Source: Kineosporia succinea (GTDB lineage Bacteria > Actinomycetota > Actinomycetes > Actinomycetales > Kineosporiaceae). Taken from it: a stretch of DNA of 64,000 nt. The stretch spans positions 310,001 through 374,000 of the forward strand of contig NZ_JAUSQZ010000001.1 in NCBI RefSeq assembly GCF_030811555.1, written 5' to 3'. The notes beneath the pieces were generated by a model that was given only the letters and a program-made list of their open reading frames with translations, did not search any database and was not told the DNA's origin. This document shows positions 25,062-33,712 of the stretch, piece after piece. Made by a program: the position numbers and the translations under genes. Positions within the stretch are counted from its first letter, which is position 1. Every line of letters begins with the position of its first letter.

Positions 25062-26228
25062 TCAGTGGGCGGCGAGCGCGTGCTGGGCGGGCTCGCCGAG
25101 CAGGTCGACGAGGATCTCGCCGACCCGTTCGACCTCGACCAGGAAACCGTCGTGCCCGTACGGCGAGTCGATGACCCGCAGCGGCGCACAGTCGGGGATG
25201 CCGGCGGCGATCTCGGCGTTCTGCTCGGGGGTGTAGAGCCGGTCGCTGGAGATGGCCGCGATCGCGCTGCGGGCGGTGACGCGGCCCAGCGCGGCGGCCA
25301 CACCGCCGCGGCCCCGGCCGACGTCGTGCGAGTTCATCGTCTCGGTGAGGCGCAGGTACGAGTTGGCGTCGAACCGGTGGGTGAGCTTGTTCGCGTGGTG
25401 GTCGAGGTAGGACTCGACCGCGAAGCGCCCTCCCCCACCGAGCGGGTTCTCGCCCTGCTGCGGGAGCCGCCCGAAACGCAGGTTGATCTCCGCCTCGGAG
25501 CGGTAGGTGGTGTGGGCGATGCGCCGGGCCACGCCGAGGCCGTTGTGCGGGCCCTGGCCGGGGGCGGCGTCGTAGTAGTCGCCGCCGTTGAAATTGGCGT
25601 CGCAGCGGATCGCCATGAGCTGCGCGGAGCACCAGGCGATCTGGTCGCCGGTGGCGGCCGCGGTGGAGGCCAGCACCAGGAGTCGTTCGACGCGGTCGGG
25701 CGCCATGATCGCCCACTCCAGGGCGCGCATGCCGCCCATCGACCCGCCGACCACGAGGGCCCAGTTGTCGATGCCGAGGACCTCGGTGAGCGCCAGCTCG
25801 GCGTTCACCTGGTCGCGAACCGTGAGATACGGGAACCGGCTGCCGTAGGGACGCCCCTCGGGTGAGGACGGGTCGGGGCTGGACGGGCCCGTGCTGCCCT
25901 GGCAGCCGCCGAGCACGTTCGGGGCCACGACGAACCAGCGGTCGGTGTCGAGCTCGCGGCCCGGCCCGATCAGGCCGTTCCACCAGCCCGGCGTGGGATG
26001 GCCGGGACCGGCGTCACCGGTGACGTGACTGTCGCCGGTGAGGGCGTGCAGGACCAGCACCGCGTTGTCGCCCGAGGGTGAGAGCGTGCCCCAGGTCTCG
26101 TAGGCCATTTCGACGTTCTCGAGGCGGCCGGCGCGTTCGAGCGAGACGTCACCGATGCGGGCGAAGCGGCGGCCCCCCGCGGGGTCCCCGGCCCGCCAGG
26201 CACCGGATGCCGGCGGCGTGGCGGGCAC
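25062..26228 (-). CDS. metX: Homoserine O-acetyltransferase
   Basis: 388 aa. Transfers an acetyl group from acetyl-CoA to homoserine in methionine biosynthesis. It has an alpha/beta-hydrolase fold with GGSMGGMRALEWA around the nucleophile (Ser163). The C-terminal SPYGHDGFLVE carries the catalytic His; the Asp is in SSDRLYTPEQ. MNSHDVGRGRGG is a further family block. GTG 26228 is chosen because a perfect AGGAGG (26234-26239, minus strand) lies 5 nt away; a TTG at 26249 would bury this site in coding sequence. It follows metY by 26 nt in one operon, under the SAM-IV riboswitch upstream of metY. Whether acetyl or succinyl transfer is favoured is not certain from the fold alone; acetyl is typical here. 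Confidence 0.93.
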   Translation of the reverse strand: MPATPPASGAWRAGDPAGGRRFARIGDVSLERAGRLENVEMAYETWGTLSPSGDNAVLVLHALTGDSHVTGDAGPGHPTPGWWNGLIGPGRELDTDRWFVVAPNVLGGCQGSTGPSSPDPSSPEGRPYGSRFPYLTVRDQVNAELALTEVLGIDNWALVVGGSMGGMRALEWAIMAPDRVERLLVLASTAAATGDQIAWCSAQLMAIRCDANFNGGDYYDAAPGQGPHNGLGVARRIAHTTYRSEAEINLRFGRLPQQGENPLGGGGRFAVESYLDHHANKLTHRFDANSYLRLTETMNSHDVGRGRGGVAAALGRVTARSAIAAISSDRLYTPEQNAEIAAGIPDCAPLRVIDSPYGHDGFLVEVERVGEILVDLLGEPAQHALAAH

Positions 26229-26254
26229 GGAAACCTCCTGCGTAATCAATGGAT

Positions 26255-27571
26255 TCAGCTGACCTTAACCGCCCGGAACCCGGCCTCGAGGTCGGCGAGG
26301 ATGTCCGCGACGTTCTCCAGGCCGACGGACAGCCGCACCAGCCCCGGCGTGACACCGGTGACCAGCTGCTCCTCGGGGGTGAGCTGGCTGTGGGTGGTGC
26401 TGGCCGGGTGGATGACCAGGCTGCGCACGTCGCCGATGTTCGCGACCAGGCTGTGCAGCTCGAGCGCGTCGACGAAGGCACGCCCCGCGTCCACCCCGCC
26501 GCGGATCTCGAACGCCACGATGGCGCCCGCTCCCTTCGGCGCGTACTTCTGCCCGAGCTCGTACCAGGGGCTGCTGGGCAGGCCGGCGTAGGCCACCGAC
26601 TCCACCTCGTCGCGGCCCTGCAGCCAGGTGGCCACGGCCTGGGCGTTCTGCACGTGGCGCTCGACGCGCAGGCTGAGCGTCTCCAGGCCCTGGGCGATGA
26701 GCCAGGCGTTGAAGGGTGACGCGGCCGGGCCGAGGTCGCGCAGCAGCTGGACGCGCGCCTTGAGGATGTAGGACAGGTTCGCCCCGAGCGCGCTGCCGAC
26801 GCCGAGGTCCCGCCCGTAGACCAGGCCGTGGTAGCTCGGGTCGGGCTGGTTGAAGCCCGGGAACCGCTCGGGGTCGGCCGTGTAGTCGAACCGGCCGCCG
26901 TCGACGATCACACCGGCGATCGCCCCGCCGTGCCCGCCCAGGTACTTGGTGGCCGAGTGCACGACCACGTCGGCACCCCACTCCAGCGGCCGGATCAGGT
27001 AGGGCGTGCCGACCGTGTTGTCGACGATCAGCGGCACCCCGGCCTCGTGCGCCACCCCGGCGACGCCCTCGATGTCGAGCACGTCCTGCTTGGGGTTGGA
27101 GATCGTCTCGCCGAAGAACGCCTTGGTGTTCGGGCGCACCGCGGCCCGCCAGGAGGCCAGGTCGTCGGGGTTCTCCACGAAACTGACCTGGATGCCCAGT
27201 TTCGGGAACGTGTAGTGGAACAGGTTGTAGGTGCCGCCGTAGAGGCTCGGGCTGGCCACGATGTGGTCGCCGGCCTCGGCCACGTTGAGCAGTGCGAGGG
27301 TCTCGGCGGACTGGCCGGACGCCACCAGCAGCGCGCCCACACCGCCCTCGAGGCTGGCCAGACGCTGCTCAACCACGTCGGTCGTGGGGTTGTTGAGCCG
27401 GGTGTAGATGTTCCCGAACTCCTTGAGCCCGAACAGGTTCGCCGCGTGCTCGGTGTCCTTGAACACGTACGACGTGGTCTGGTAGATCGGCAGCGCCCGC
27501 GCGCCGGTCACCGGGTCGGGGGTCTGACCGGCGTGGATCTGCCGGGTCTCGAACGACCAGCCGTCACTCAT
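26255..27571 (-). CDS. metY: O-acetylhomoserine sulfhydrylase (aminocarboxypropyltransferase)
   Basis: 438 aa PLP enzyme of the Cys/Met metabolism family that makes homocysteine from O-acetylhomoserine and sulfide. The start MSDGWSFETRQIHAGQTPD is typical. The PLP lysine sits in VVVHSATKYLGGHG, and YTRLNNPTTDVVEQRLASLE and IVDNTVGTPYLIRPLEWGAD are family blocks. ATG 27571 has GGAGG (27579-27583, minus strand) at 7 nt spacing. First gene of a metY-metX operon. A SAM-IV riboswitch and an expression platform that can hide the ribosome site lie upstream. Confidence 0.95.
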   Translation of the reverse strand: MSDGWSFETRQIHAGQTPDPVTGARALPIYQTTSYVFKDTEHAANLFGLKEFGNIYTRLNNPTTDVVEQRLASLEGGVGALLVASGQSAETLALLNVAEAGDHIVASPSLYGGTYNLFHYTFPKLGIQVSFVENPDDLASWRAAVRPNTKAFFGETISNPKQDVLDIEGVAGVAHEAGVPLIVDNTVGTPYLIRPLEWGADVVVHSATKYLGGHGGAIAGVIVDGGRFDYTADPERFPGFNQPDPSYHGLVYGRDLGVGSALGANLSYILKARVQLLRDLGPAASPFNAWLIAQGLETLSLRVERHVQNAQAVATWLQGRDEVESVAYAGLPSSPWYELGQKYAPKGAGAIVAFEIRGGVDAGRAFVDALELHSLVANIGDVRSLVIHPASTTHSQLTPEEQLVTGVTPGLVRLSVGLENVADILADLEAGFRAVKVS

Positions 27572-27591
27572 CCGTGTACCTCCAAGCTCAG

Positions 27592-27637
27592 GGGCACAGG
27601 TGGCAGACCCGTGCCCTGGCGGGCACGCAGGCCCGCC
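27592..27637 (-). promoter_or_regulatory. Expression platform of the SAM-IV riboswitch
   Basis: The segment 27611-27616 can pair with 27592-27597 (next to the ribosome site) or with 27621-27626, and the latter competes with a 7-bp hairpin 27618-27624/27631-27637. These are mutually exclusive foldings close to the Shine-Dalgarno, which suggests translational control. Confidence 0.4.
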
Positions 27638-27664
27638 GGCATCGAGACGGGTCGACTGGCGTCG

Positions 27665-27774
27665 ACCGCGCTTGCTGTCGCCGCAGCGACAACCTGGTCA
27701 TCACCCGGGGCACCCCACCGCGGAACGAGGGTTGCCGACCAGCAAGCCGGGGCTTGTCGCTGGTACTCATGACC
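27665..27774 (-). ncRNA. SAM-IV riboswitch upstream of metY
   Basis: On the minus strand: GGTCATGAG opens the P1 stem and GGGTGATGACC closes it. Between them are AAGCCCCGGCTTGCTGGTCG, GGCAACCCT and CGCGGTGGGGTGCCCC, the S-adenosylmethionine-binding core shared by SAM-I and SAM-IV. A further hairpin (TGTCGC/GCGACA) and AGCAAGCGCGG follow 3', as in the SAM-IV architecture of actinobacteria. A -10 TACTGT lies at 27784-27789, so the RNA starts within about three bases of P1. Confidence 0.92.
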
Positions 27775-27783
27775 TGGATCTGC

Positions 27784-27789
27784 ACAGTA
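27784..27789 (-). promoter_or_regulatory. -10 element of metY-metX transcript
   Basis: TACTGT on the minus strand, predicted start near 27777, just before the riboswitch. A palindrome GGCACGTGCC (27808-27817) lies near the -35 position and may be a protein-binding site. Confidence 0.5.
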
Positions 27790-27907
27790 ATTGAGCGAAC
27801 GCGGGTTGGCACGTGCCGTCTCAGAATCTGGACCCACCCGCCGGGCACGCGTGATCAACGTCATTTCCCCGCCTTCCCGCCCTCGACCTGGGCCGTCGTC
27901 GTGCTGG

Positions 27908-29176
27908 TCATCCGCCCTGCCGGTCGCCCGGCAGCTCCACCCACGGCGGTGCCGTGCCGGTGATGCAGAGCATCTCGACCAGCTCGGCCAGCCTCGGCAG
28001 GGCGCCCGGCAGGTCCGGGCTCTCCTCGCGCACCCGTTCCATCAGCAGCCGGGTGCGCACGCCGTTGCCCCGGTACCAGGCCAGCAGAGCGAGCACGGTC
28101 AGCACCGGCCCCCGCTCAGCCGCCGTGCTGCGCCGGGCCAGGGCGGCCAGCACTTCCTCGCCCCGGTTCAGCAGCACCCGGTCGGGCTTCTCGCTGAACA
28201 GTTCCTCCCAGTGGTCGGACAGGTTCGGCGCCGCCCGGCCCGCCAGCAGCTGACCGAGCAGCCGTTGACGCAACTCTCCCGGTGCCGCGGCCAGCCGCAC
28301 GAAGATCGCGTCGCGCAGGAACGGGTCGTTCAGCGACCTCACCTGCAGCTCGTCGGAACTCCAGCCCTCGGCGTGGCCCAGCAGCGCGCTCCACGTGCGC
28401 CACCAGAGGCGCCGGGCCCGCTCACCGATGTCGGCCGGCCCGGCCTGGGCACCGCCGCTCTCACCCTCCACCCCGAGGTCGTGCTCCCGCGAGCCACCGG
28501 CTCGCGTCGGCGAAGCCCCCGGATCGTCGGTGGCGCGCCCGATGTCGGCGATCATGTCCTCCTCGCTCGCCGCGAGCTGGTCGCCGCGCAGCACGTGGGC
28601 GACGGCGACCCGGCTCGTCTCCACCTGGCTCAGCGGCCGGCCCGACGACGGGCAGCACGACTCGTCGGGGCAGCGCAGCGACCGGAACCCCGTCGGCGTG
28701 ATGCCGATGACGTCGTACAGCCACAGCCCGGCCTTCAGCATGCGGTGGGGCAGCGCCCGGATCACCGCCGGGGGCGGCACGGACAGCGCGTCGTGCGTGG
28801 CGACGAGCGCGACCACCCGGGGCGGGAGATCCTCGTCGGGATCGGGCGGGAGATCGCCGGACACCCAGTTGTCGTGCACCGGCCGCCCGAAGTGCCCGGG
28901 TGGTGGCGGCTCGCCCTCCGGCTCGGGCGGAACCCCGAACATGGCGGCGGCCGGGCCTTTCAGCGCATCGATCGCCGAGTCGAGCACCTGGACCACCCCG
29001 GCCGGCCCCAGCCAGGCCGGGGTCAGATCGACCCGCAGCATCGAGCCGACCCGCCCGCGCGAGCCGTGCAGCGAGACGAGCACCAGGCTGTTGAGCGGCC
29101 GGAAGCCGAGGGTGTACCAGACGGCCGCGATCAGGTCGGCGGGCCCGGCTTCGTTCACGGTGAGGTCGGAGGACAT
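27908..29176 (-). CDS. DUF4192 family protein
   Basis: 422 aa. DUF4192 is an actinobacterial family of unknown function. It is recognised by the opening VNEAGPADLIAAVWYTLGF, RPLNSLVLVSLHGSRGRVGS, and the C-terminal WYRGNGVRTRLLMERVREES block. No signal peptide or membrane helix. The ATG at 29176 matches the family start; the longer frame to 29236 adds an Arg/Gly leader with no similarity. A hairpin (29233-29241/29250-29258) upstream separates it from the protease gene. I find no catalytic motif. Confidence 0.84.
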   Translation of the reverse strand: MSSDLTVNEAGPADLIAAVWYTLGFRPLNSLVLVSLHGSRGRVGSMLRVDLTPAWLGPAGVVQVLDSAIDALKGPAAAMFGVPPEPEGEPPPPGHFGRPVHDNWVSGDLPPDPDEDLPPRVVALVATHDALSVPPPAVIRALPHRMLKAGLWLYDVIGITPTGFRSLRCPDESCCPSSGRPLSQVETSRVAVAHVLRGDQLAASEEDMIADIGRATDDPGASPTRAGGSREHDLGVEGESGGAQAGPADIGERARRLWWRTWSALLGHAEGWSSDELQVRSLNDPFLRDAIFVRLAAAPGELRQRLLGQLLAGRAAPNLSDHWEELFSEKPDRVLLNRGEEVLAALARRSTAAERGPVLTVLALLAWYRGNGVRTRLLMERVREESPDLPGALPRLAELVEMLCITGTAPPWVELPGDRQGG

Positions 29177-29232
29177 GCCTCGAGACTGGCCGCGCCCACC
29201 TCCCCGGAACCGGCTCCGCAGGCCCTCTGTGG

Positions 29233-29258
29233 ACAACCCGGGGTTCCTGCCGGGTTGT
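29233..29258 (-). terminator. Hairpin between protease and DUF4192 genes
   Basis: ACAACCCGG (29233-29241) pairs with CCGGGTTGT (29250-29258). It lies about 70 nt after the stop of the protease gene on the minus strand and may terminate it. Confidence 0.5.
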
Positions 29259-29328
29259 GGAAAGCCTGGGTGTGGAAGGTCGGGTTGGGGAAGGGCTGGG
29301 TGCGGAAGGTCGCGTCGGGGAAGGTCCG

Positions 29329-30207
29329 TCAGAAGTCGCGGAAGCAGGGGCCGCCCGAGAGCTCGGCGAGACCCCGCCGGTCACCGACCTCGAACCCGTG
29401 GGTGTGCGACTGCGCGGTGGGCGTGCGGTACATCAGCTCCCCCGGGTCGTCGACGTGGTCCAGGCCGATGACGTGCCCGAACTCGTGCAGCACCACGGCG
29501 TCGATGCGTTCCTGCCCGTCGGCCCAGGTCGCCACCTCGGAGAGGTGCTCGGCGTTGAGGTAGACCACACCGCTGACGTAGCGCCGCGAACCGGGGCCGG
29601 AGCCCGTCACCGTGTCCGGGCCGCCCAGACCGGCGTAGCCCTTCATGTGCGGGTACTCGGCCGGGTCGGTCCACGCCACCAGCACCGGTGACCAGCGCTC
29701 GCCGTAGCGCTCGCGGTTCTGGGACGGCCGGTCGACCGTGGGCGGTTCCGCGGTGGTGCCGTCGTAGGTGAACCGCAGGCCGGTGATCCGCTCCACCTCG
29801 GCAACGGCCCGCTCGACCGCCAGCTGCCCACCGGGTGGGGCTCCCTGCGTCCGCACCACGTAGTGCACCGGCCGGCAGGGGTCCCAGCGAACCGGCTCGC
29901 CGGAGCCGTCGTCCTGGTACTCCAGCAGCTTGAAGCCGCCGGTGCCGGAGGGCGCGGGTGCCGGTGAGGCCAGCGGCCCGCTCGCGACGTCCTGGGGCAG
30001 GGCCGGATGTGTCGCGTCACCGCCACCCCGCATCCAGCGCCCGGTCGGGTCGGAGGCGAAGAGCAGCGACAGCGCGAACATCAGCACCAGGCCGAAGGCG
30101 AGCGTGGCCGTCAGGAGGGTGATGGTGCGTGGCGCGCCGGACGGGGCCAGGGCACCCGCCGACGGCTCCCGACGGGCCGTGTCCATACCCCTCAGGTCGT
30201 CCGGCAC
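29329..30207 (-). CDS. Matrixin-like (M10A) zinc metalloprotease, membrane-anchored
   Basis: 292 aa. A short basic N-terminus precedes one hydrophobic helix at about residues 28-50 (TITLLTATLAFGLVLMFALS), so the catalytic part faces outside. The zinc site is HEFGHVIGLDH (HExxHxxGxxH), followed by DPGELMYRT, which supplies the Met-turn of metzincins. WDPCRPVHYVVRTQG is the usual start of the actinobacterial peptidase domain. The GTG at 30207 or the ATG at 30186 could be the start; neither has good spacing. A Pro/Ala linker joins the anchor and the catalytic domain. The substrate is unknown. Confidence 0.86.
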   Translation of the reverse strand: MPDDLRGMDTARREPSAGALAPSGAPRTITLLTATLAFGLVLMFALSLLFASDPTGRWMRGGGDATHPALPQDVASGPLASPAPAPSGTGGFKLLEYQDDGSGEPVRWDPCRPVHYVVRTQGAPPGGQLAVERAVAEVERITGLRFTYDGTTAEPPTVDRPSQNRERYGERWSPVLVAWTDPAEYPHMKGYAGLGGPDTVTGSGPGSRRYVSGVVYLNAEHLSEVATWADGQERIDAVVLHEFGHVIGLDHVDDPGELMYRTPTAQSHTHGFEVGDRRGLAELSGGPCFRDF

Positions 30208-30351
30208 CGCCGGGGACTAGAGGGGTCGAAAGGGTGGAAGGCCGGTCGACGGGAAGGATCACACGGCGGCGAACCGCGAGGAGCCCGAAAAAACCTGCTG
30301 CCCGGTGACAACCGATCCGGCCCTTCGGGCGTGCTTTTCGGTATGGACGCC

Positions 30352-32019
30352 CTAACCGACCATCGCGGAGTCGCCGCCCGCGCGTTTGGCCGCGTACATC
30401 GCCTCGTCCGCGCGGCGCAGCCATTCCTGGTCCTCGATCGGCGCCGTGCGCACCGCCACCCCGATGCTGGCGCTGACCCGCGAGGCCGACGACTGCGGGC
30501 AGTTGCGGATCGTCTCCAGCAGCCGGTCGGCCAGGGCCACGGCACGGGTCTCGTTCAGGGCCGCGATCACCACGAACTCGTCGCCGCCCCAGCGGGCCAC
30601 CACGTCTTCCAGCCGGGCGGCCGTGCGCAGGGCCGTGGAGACCTCGCGCAGCACCACGTCCCCGGCGAGGTGCCCCTGCGTGTCGTTGACCTCCTTGAAC
30701 CCGTCGAGGTCGATGAGCAGCAGCGCCACCGGCTCCCCCACGGTCATCGAGGCGGCCTCGGAGATGGCGTCCGCCCCACCACGCCGGTTCACCAGGTTGG
30801 TCAGCGGGTCGAGCCGGGCGGCCCGGGCCAGCACGCGCCGCTCGTCGGCGCCGCGCAACAGGTCGACGCGGGCCCGGAAGAGAGCGTCGAGCAGGGTGGA
30901 GGTCTCGTCCTCCCGGCGCCCCGCCAGGGTCAGGTACTCGACCGTGCCACTGCCCGGGTCGGCGATCGAGGGGTGCTCGGCGAGCGCCACCTCATAGGCG
31001 AGCACCTGCCGCTCGGAGTCGACCACGTGGTCGCGCACCACGGCCAGGGCCCGGGCCCCGACCGCCGCGCCCTCGGCGGCCCGGCCCAGCCGGCTGAGCG
31101 AGCGCACCACGCCGATCGCCCAGAACACCTGGGCGGAAGCGGCTTCGGGCCCGCGTTCGAGCACGCCCGGGATGCCGGTCAGGCTCGCCAGGGCCCGGGC
31201 GGGGTCACCGGTCATGGCCTCGGCCAGGGCGGTGAGCACCTGGCACTCCAGGTCGACCACCCGATAGGTGAACCCGGCATCGGCTGCCGCGGCCCGGGTG
31301 ATGGTGGCGACGGCTTCGTCGAGCTGCTCGCGGCCGGGTCCGAAGGGCGGGCGGTGAGCGGCGCGCACGCCGCGCTCGGCCTGCTCGAACGCCAGGTTGC
31401 TGAGCCGGGAGACCAGCTGGTGCCGGGGCAGGTGCTGCTCGACGGTGTCGAGGCGGCGCTGGATCTCGTGGGCGCCCTCGCGCACCCCGATCATGCGGTG
31501 CGCGACGATCAGGGCGGCCAGGGCGACCTGCACCTCGGGGTCACGCAGGTCGTCGAGTGCGCCGGCGGCGGCCGCGGCGTGGGCCAGCTGCTCGACGGCC
31601 TGCTCGAGCTGACCCTCGCGGCGCAGCAGCTCCACGAGCAGCGCCCGGGCCTGCACGGCGCCGGCGACGAGGCCGGCGCGGCGGCACAGCGCGATCAACT
31701 CGCGGGCGACCATGACCGCGATCGAGGTCTCGCCGAGCGTCATCAGGCACAGGGCTTGCACGTAGAGAGCGGCCGCGTGGGCGCGCGGCGCCTGCTCGGG
31801 CGTCACCGCCGGCAGGGCCTGCTCGACCTCGGCCAGCACGTCCTCGGCGAAGCCGTCCTGGGCACGCACGACCCAGTCCTGCCGGGCCTCGAGCACGGCG
31901 TCGGGGCTCCACCGCACGTGAGCCCCGCGGCCGGCCCCGGCGAGCGGAACCAGCCCCGTGCCGAACATCGGCGGGGCGTGACGTGCGTGGTGGGCGTCGG
32001 AGGAACTGATGGGGCCCAC
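30352..32019 (-). CDS. Diguanylate cyclase with TPR-like N-terminal region
   Basis: 555 aa. The first about 380 residues are alpha-helical and Ala/Leu/Arg-rich, like a TPR-type repeat array; no transmembrane helix is seen. The C-terminal GGDEF domain is intact: LDPLTNLVNRRGG, LLLIDLDGFKEVNDTQGH, RWGGDEFVV, VSASIGVAV, RADEAMYAAKRAG. RLED lies five residues before GGDEF and fits the RxxD inhibitory I-site, so c-di-GMP should feed back on it. The start at 32019 is a GTG that sits directly on an AGGAG motif, which is poor spacing; a start at 31968 is possible. Contrast with the degenerate GGDEF protein at 13215. Confidence 0.87.
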   Translation of the reverse strand: MGPISSSDAHHARHAPPMFGTGLVPLAGAGRGAHVRWSPDAVLEARQDWVVRAQDGFAEDVLAEVEQALPAVTPEQAPRAHAAALYVQALCLMTLGETSIAVMVARELIALCRRAGLVAGAVQARALLVELLRREGQLEQAVEQLAHAAAAAGALDDLRDPEVQVALAALIVAHRMIGVREGAHEIQRRLDTVEQHLPRHQLVSRLSNLAFEQAERGVRAAHRPPFGPGREQLDEAVATITRAAAADAGFTYRVVDLECQVLTALAEAMTGDPARALASLTGIPGVLERGPEAASAQVFWAIGVVRSLSRLGRAAEGAAVGARALAVVRDHVVDSERQVLAYEVALAEHPSIADPGSGTVEYLTLAGRREDETSTLLDALFRARVDLLRGADERRVLARAARLDPLTNLVNRRGGADAISEAASMTVGEPVALLLIDLDGFKEVNDTQGHLAGDVVLREVSTALRTAARLEDVVARWGGDEFVVIAALNETRAVALADRLLETIRNCPQSSASRVSASIGVAVRTAPIEDQEWLRRADEAMYAAKRAGGDSAMVG

Positions 32020-32358
32020 CTCCTGGTTCGGTGTCTCGTGCGGATCGTCGGTGCCCGCACGCCACGCACAGTGCGACGTACCGGGCGTTCCGTAGTATTC
32101 CGCTCACGGCTGTGCGGCGCTTCCCACCACGCCGATGTTTCGGCACCGAGCGCCAGAATTGGTCCGCACCCGCCGATAAACGACAAAGTATTCGTACGGG
32201 TTTCATCCGGGCCAAGAGTTCACTTGAGACTATTGTCACGATTCGCTACCGACCCGCTGCGGCACGTGTCCGGGCCAACGGCCTGGTCTGAGATGAGCCC
32301 AAGGTCCCCGGATAGGGTTGACACCACATTGCCGTCCGCTTTGCACGGGAGCAGAACC
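32020..32358. other. Divergent intergenic region between GGDEF and phosphofructokinase genes
   Basis: 339 bp with no convincing gene and a locally lower GC content around 32160-32260. TTGACA at 32318-32323 could be the -35 of the kinase promoter, but the matching -10 is poor. No operator-like palindrome of note. Confidence 0.5.
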
Positions 32359-33582
32359 ATGTCCGTACGTCGCGTCGCACTGCTCACCGCGGGGGGTCTG
32401 GCCCCTTGCCTCTCCTCCGCCGTCGGCGGCCTGATCGAGCGCTACACCGAGATCGCACCCGAGGTCGAGATCATCGGCTACCGCAGCGGTTACGCCGGCC
32501 TGCTCGGCGGCGACCACATCGTCGTGACCCCCGAGATCCGCGAGAAGGCCCATCTGCTGCACCAGTTCGGCGGCAGCCCGATCGGCAACAGCCGGGTCAA
32601 GCTCACCAACGTGGCCGACTGCGTGAAGCGCGGCCTGGTGCAGGAGGGCCAGGACCCGCTGAAGGTCGCCGCGGAGCAGCTGACCAAGGACGGCGTCGAC
32701 GTGCTGCACACGATCGGGGGCGACGACACCAACACCACCGCCGCCGACCTGGCCGCCTACCTGCACGAGAACGGTTACGAGCTGACGGTCGTCGGCCTCC
32801 CGAAGACCATCGACAACGACGTGGTCCCGATCCGCCAGAGCCTGGGCGCGTGGACGGCAGCGGAGCAGGGCGCGATCTACGCCCGCAACATCGTGGCCGA
32901 GCACTCCTCGAACGAGCGCATGCTCGTCGTGCACGAGGTCATGGGCCGCAACTGCGGCTGGCTCACCGCCGCCACCGCGGCCAAGTACCACGAGTGGGTC
33001 GGCGAGCAGAAGTACGCCGGTTTCGGCAACGACCCGCGCGCCTGGGACGTGCACGCGGTGTTCGTGCCCGAGCTGTCGGTCGACCTGACGGCCGAGGCCG
33101 ACCGTCTGCGCAAGCAGATGGACGAGGTGGGCGCCGTGAACATCTTCCTGTCCGAAGGTGCGGGGATCGACTCGATCGTCGAGGAGCTCATCGCCCGCGG
33201 CGAGGAGCCCGAGCGCGACCCGTTCGGCCACGTGAAGATCGACACGATCAACCCGGGCCAGTGGTTCGCCAAGCAGTTCGCCGAGAAGGTGGGCGCCAAC
33301 AAGGTGCTCGTGCAGAAGAGCGGCTACTTCTCCCGCTCCGCCGCCGCCAACGCCGACGACCTGCGCCTGATCAAGGGCTGCGTCGACCTGGCCGTGCAGA
33401 GCGCCCTCGAGGGTGTCAGTGGCGTCGTCGGCCACGACGAGGAGCAGGGCAACCGGCTGCGCGCCATCGAGTTCCCCCGGATCAAGGGCGGCAAGCCGTT
33501 CGACACCGAGCAGGCGTGGTTCGGCGAACTGCTGGAGTCCATCGGTCAGAGCAAGGGCGAGAAGGTCACCGCGAGCCACTGA
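32359..33582 (+). CDS. pfp: Phosphofructokinase, pyrophosphate-dependent type by motif
   Basis: 407 aa. Phosphorylates fructose-6-phosphate in glycolysis. The donor-site motifs are GGDDTNT and PKTIDND: an Asp in place of the second Gly of ATP-type GGDGS, and a Lys in place of the Gly of PGTIDND. Both changes mark pyrophosphate-dependent enzymes, which run reversibly. MGRNCGWLTAATA is the substrate-binding MGR block. ATG 32359 has GGGAG 7 nt upstream; the longer upstream frame is antisense to the GGDEF gene. It is alone in its transcription unit; the start of YccF is 130 nt on. The PPi call rests on two residues and family knowledge. Confidence 0.9.
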   Translation: MSVRRVALLTAGGLAPCLSSAVGGLIERYTEIAPEVEIIGYRSGYAGLLGGDHIVVTPEIREKAHLLHQFGGSPIGNSRVKLTNVADCVKRGLVQEGQDPLKVAAEQLTKDGVDVLHTIGGDDTNTTAADLAAYLHENGYELTVVGLPKTIDNDVVPIRQSLGAWTAAEQGAIYARNIVAEHSSNERMLVVHEVMGRNCGWLTAATAAKYHEWVGEQKYAGFGNDPRAWDVHAVFVPELSVDLTAEADRLRKQMDEVGAVNIFLSEGAGIDSIVEELIARGEEPERDPFGHVKIDTINPGQWFAKQFAEKVGANKVLVQKSGYFSRSAAANADDLRLIKGCVDLAVQSALEGVSGVVGHDEEQGNRLRAIEFPRIKGGKPFDTEQAWFGELLESIGQSKGEKVTASH

Positions 33583-33638
33583 TCAGAGGCGAGGTGCGCC
33601 GCCGCTAGATTTCCCGTGCTCGACAACGGACGTCGATG

Positions 33639-33682
33639 CAACCCTCGCCGGTTCTACCGCGTTAGAGAACCGGTGGGGGTTG
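33639..33682 (+). promoter_or_regulatory. Extended hairpin in the pfp-yccF gap
   Basis: 6-bp outer stem (33639-33644/33677-33682), a symmetric 3x3 internal loop, and an 8-bp inner stem (33648-33655/33666-33673) with a 10-nt loop. No U-tract follows. It may be the pfp terminator or a structured yccF leader. Confidence 0.5.
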
Positions 33683-33712
33683 TACCCACCCGCACGGAAG
33701 CTAGGGGGTCCC

